Shown here in pieces: positions 4,850-5,169 of a DNA stretch of 5,169 bases. Positions within the stretch are counted from its first letter, which is position 1. Each line of letters begins with the position of its first letter. The translations under genes and the position numbers were made by a program. The notes below the pieces were generated by a model. It saw only the letters and a list, made by a program, of their open reading frames with translations. It did no database searches and was not told the origin of the DNA. The stretch is from the NCBI GenBank assembly GCA_009936885.1, contig JAACDT010000100.1, positions 1 to 5,169 of the forward strand, in the 5' to 3' direction. The DNA comes from Alphaproteobacteria bacterium. GTDB taxonomy: Bacteria; Pseudomonadota; Alphaproteobacteria; Puniceispirillales; Puniceispirillaceae.

Positions 4850-5169
4850 ATGACTAATACACGCAAAGTAATTGGTGCTGCTGGCTTTGCATCAATTCTG
4901 CTCGCAGGGTCTGCATTTGCAGGTGTTTGCGATACGCCATCTAAATTGGGTGATTTGGGAAGTTTTCCTGGTGAGATTATCACCATGCAGGGCTCTATGC
5001 TAGGAACAGATCAAGAAATGCTAGAAGCAACAGTGAGTTGCTTTGAACAAGCAACTGGGGCAACCATTCAATATTCTGGTTCCCGAGATTTCGCAGCTTT
5101 AGTCGTCGCTGATTTACGTTCCAACAATGCACCTAATATTGCTATTTTCCCGCAGCCGGGACTGGCGGC
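4850..5169 (+). CDS. AglE-like periplasmic sugar-binding protein of an ABC transporter (N-terminal 106 residues; 3' end outside window)
   Basis: The ATG at 4850 has a strong AGGAG (4838-4842) seven bases upstream and opens a frame that runs off the window. Residues 1-24 form a signal peptide: basic MTNTRK, a hydrophobic core, then SAFA before Gly25. The mature part reads like the family 1 carbohydrate-binding proteins, closest from memory to the alpha-glucoside protein AglE. Shared features are FPGEIITMQGSMLG (39-52), a helix ending FEQATGATIQYSGS (65-78), and NNAPNIAIFPQPGLA (92-106), where NIAxFPQPGLA is typical of AglE. Such proteins bind the sugar in the periplasm and deliver it to paired permeases, encoded further right if the cluster is conventional. 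About a quarter of the usual 430-460 residues is visible. Cys27 and Cys64 could form a disulfide. It follows the monooxygenase-reductase pair in the same direction after 270 bp, which suggests that it imports their substrate, perhaps from its own promoter. Confidence 0.85.
   Translation, partial: MTNTRKVIGAAGFASILLAGSAFAGVCDTPSKLGDLGSFPGEIITMQGSMLGTDQEMLEATVSCFEQATGATIQYSGSRDFAALVVADLRSNNAPNIAIFPQPGLA

Noticed and set aside
4741..4986. Minus-strand 81-codon open frame across the binding-protein start
   Set aside because: It is antisense to the leader, ribosome-binding site and signal peptide of a clear secreted protein.

Overview
The window looks like chromosomal DNA from a low-GC (roughly 40%) alphaproteobacterium, possibly a marine one. 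This rests on the protein families (an alphaproteobacterial-type ZnuA tail, an AglE-like sugar-binding protein, an SsuD/SmoC-like monooxygenase) and on a site matching the alphaproteobacterial CtrA consensus. No mobile element, CRISPR array, tRNA or rRNA was seen.

Layout. At 1-315 (+) is the C-terminal end of znuA, the periplasmic zinc-binding protein of the ZnuABC importer, followed by a bulged hairpin that may be its terminator. From 1068 back to 402 (-) lies a decayed voltage-gated potassium channel gene. It has an in-frame stop, a frameshift, and a deletion that removes the pore, selectivity filter and S6. At 1158-2249 (-) is an intact Gfo/Idh/MocA-type NAD(P)-dependent oxidoreductase. 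A 280-bp divergent intergenic region (2250-2529) is rich in repeats and dyads and probably carries shared control elements. Rightward from it run an SsuD/SmoC-like flavin-dependent sulfonate monooxygenase (2530-3687) and, 1 nt later, an aldo/keto reductase (3689-4579). After a 270-bp gap with a perfect CtrA-type box, a dyad and a hairpin/T-run comes the start of a secreted AglE-like sugar ABC-transporter binding protein (4850 to the window end).

How the genes may work together (inference). A sugar-binding protein, an SsuD-family monooxygenase with the family's sulfonate-contacting residues, an aldo/keto reductase and a sugar-type MocA dehydrogenase together resemble an oxygenolytic sulfosugar pathway such as the sulfoquinovose monooxygenase (sulfo-SMO) pathway. 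In that pathway a sulfoquinovoside is imported, the monooxygenase releases sulfite and leaves a 6-oxo-sugar, and a reductase converts it to an ordinary hexose. The flavin reductase, glycosidase and transporter permeases that would complete it are not in the window and would be expected to the right. The MocA gene would be an added or variant step. The substrate is not proven by the sequence.
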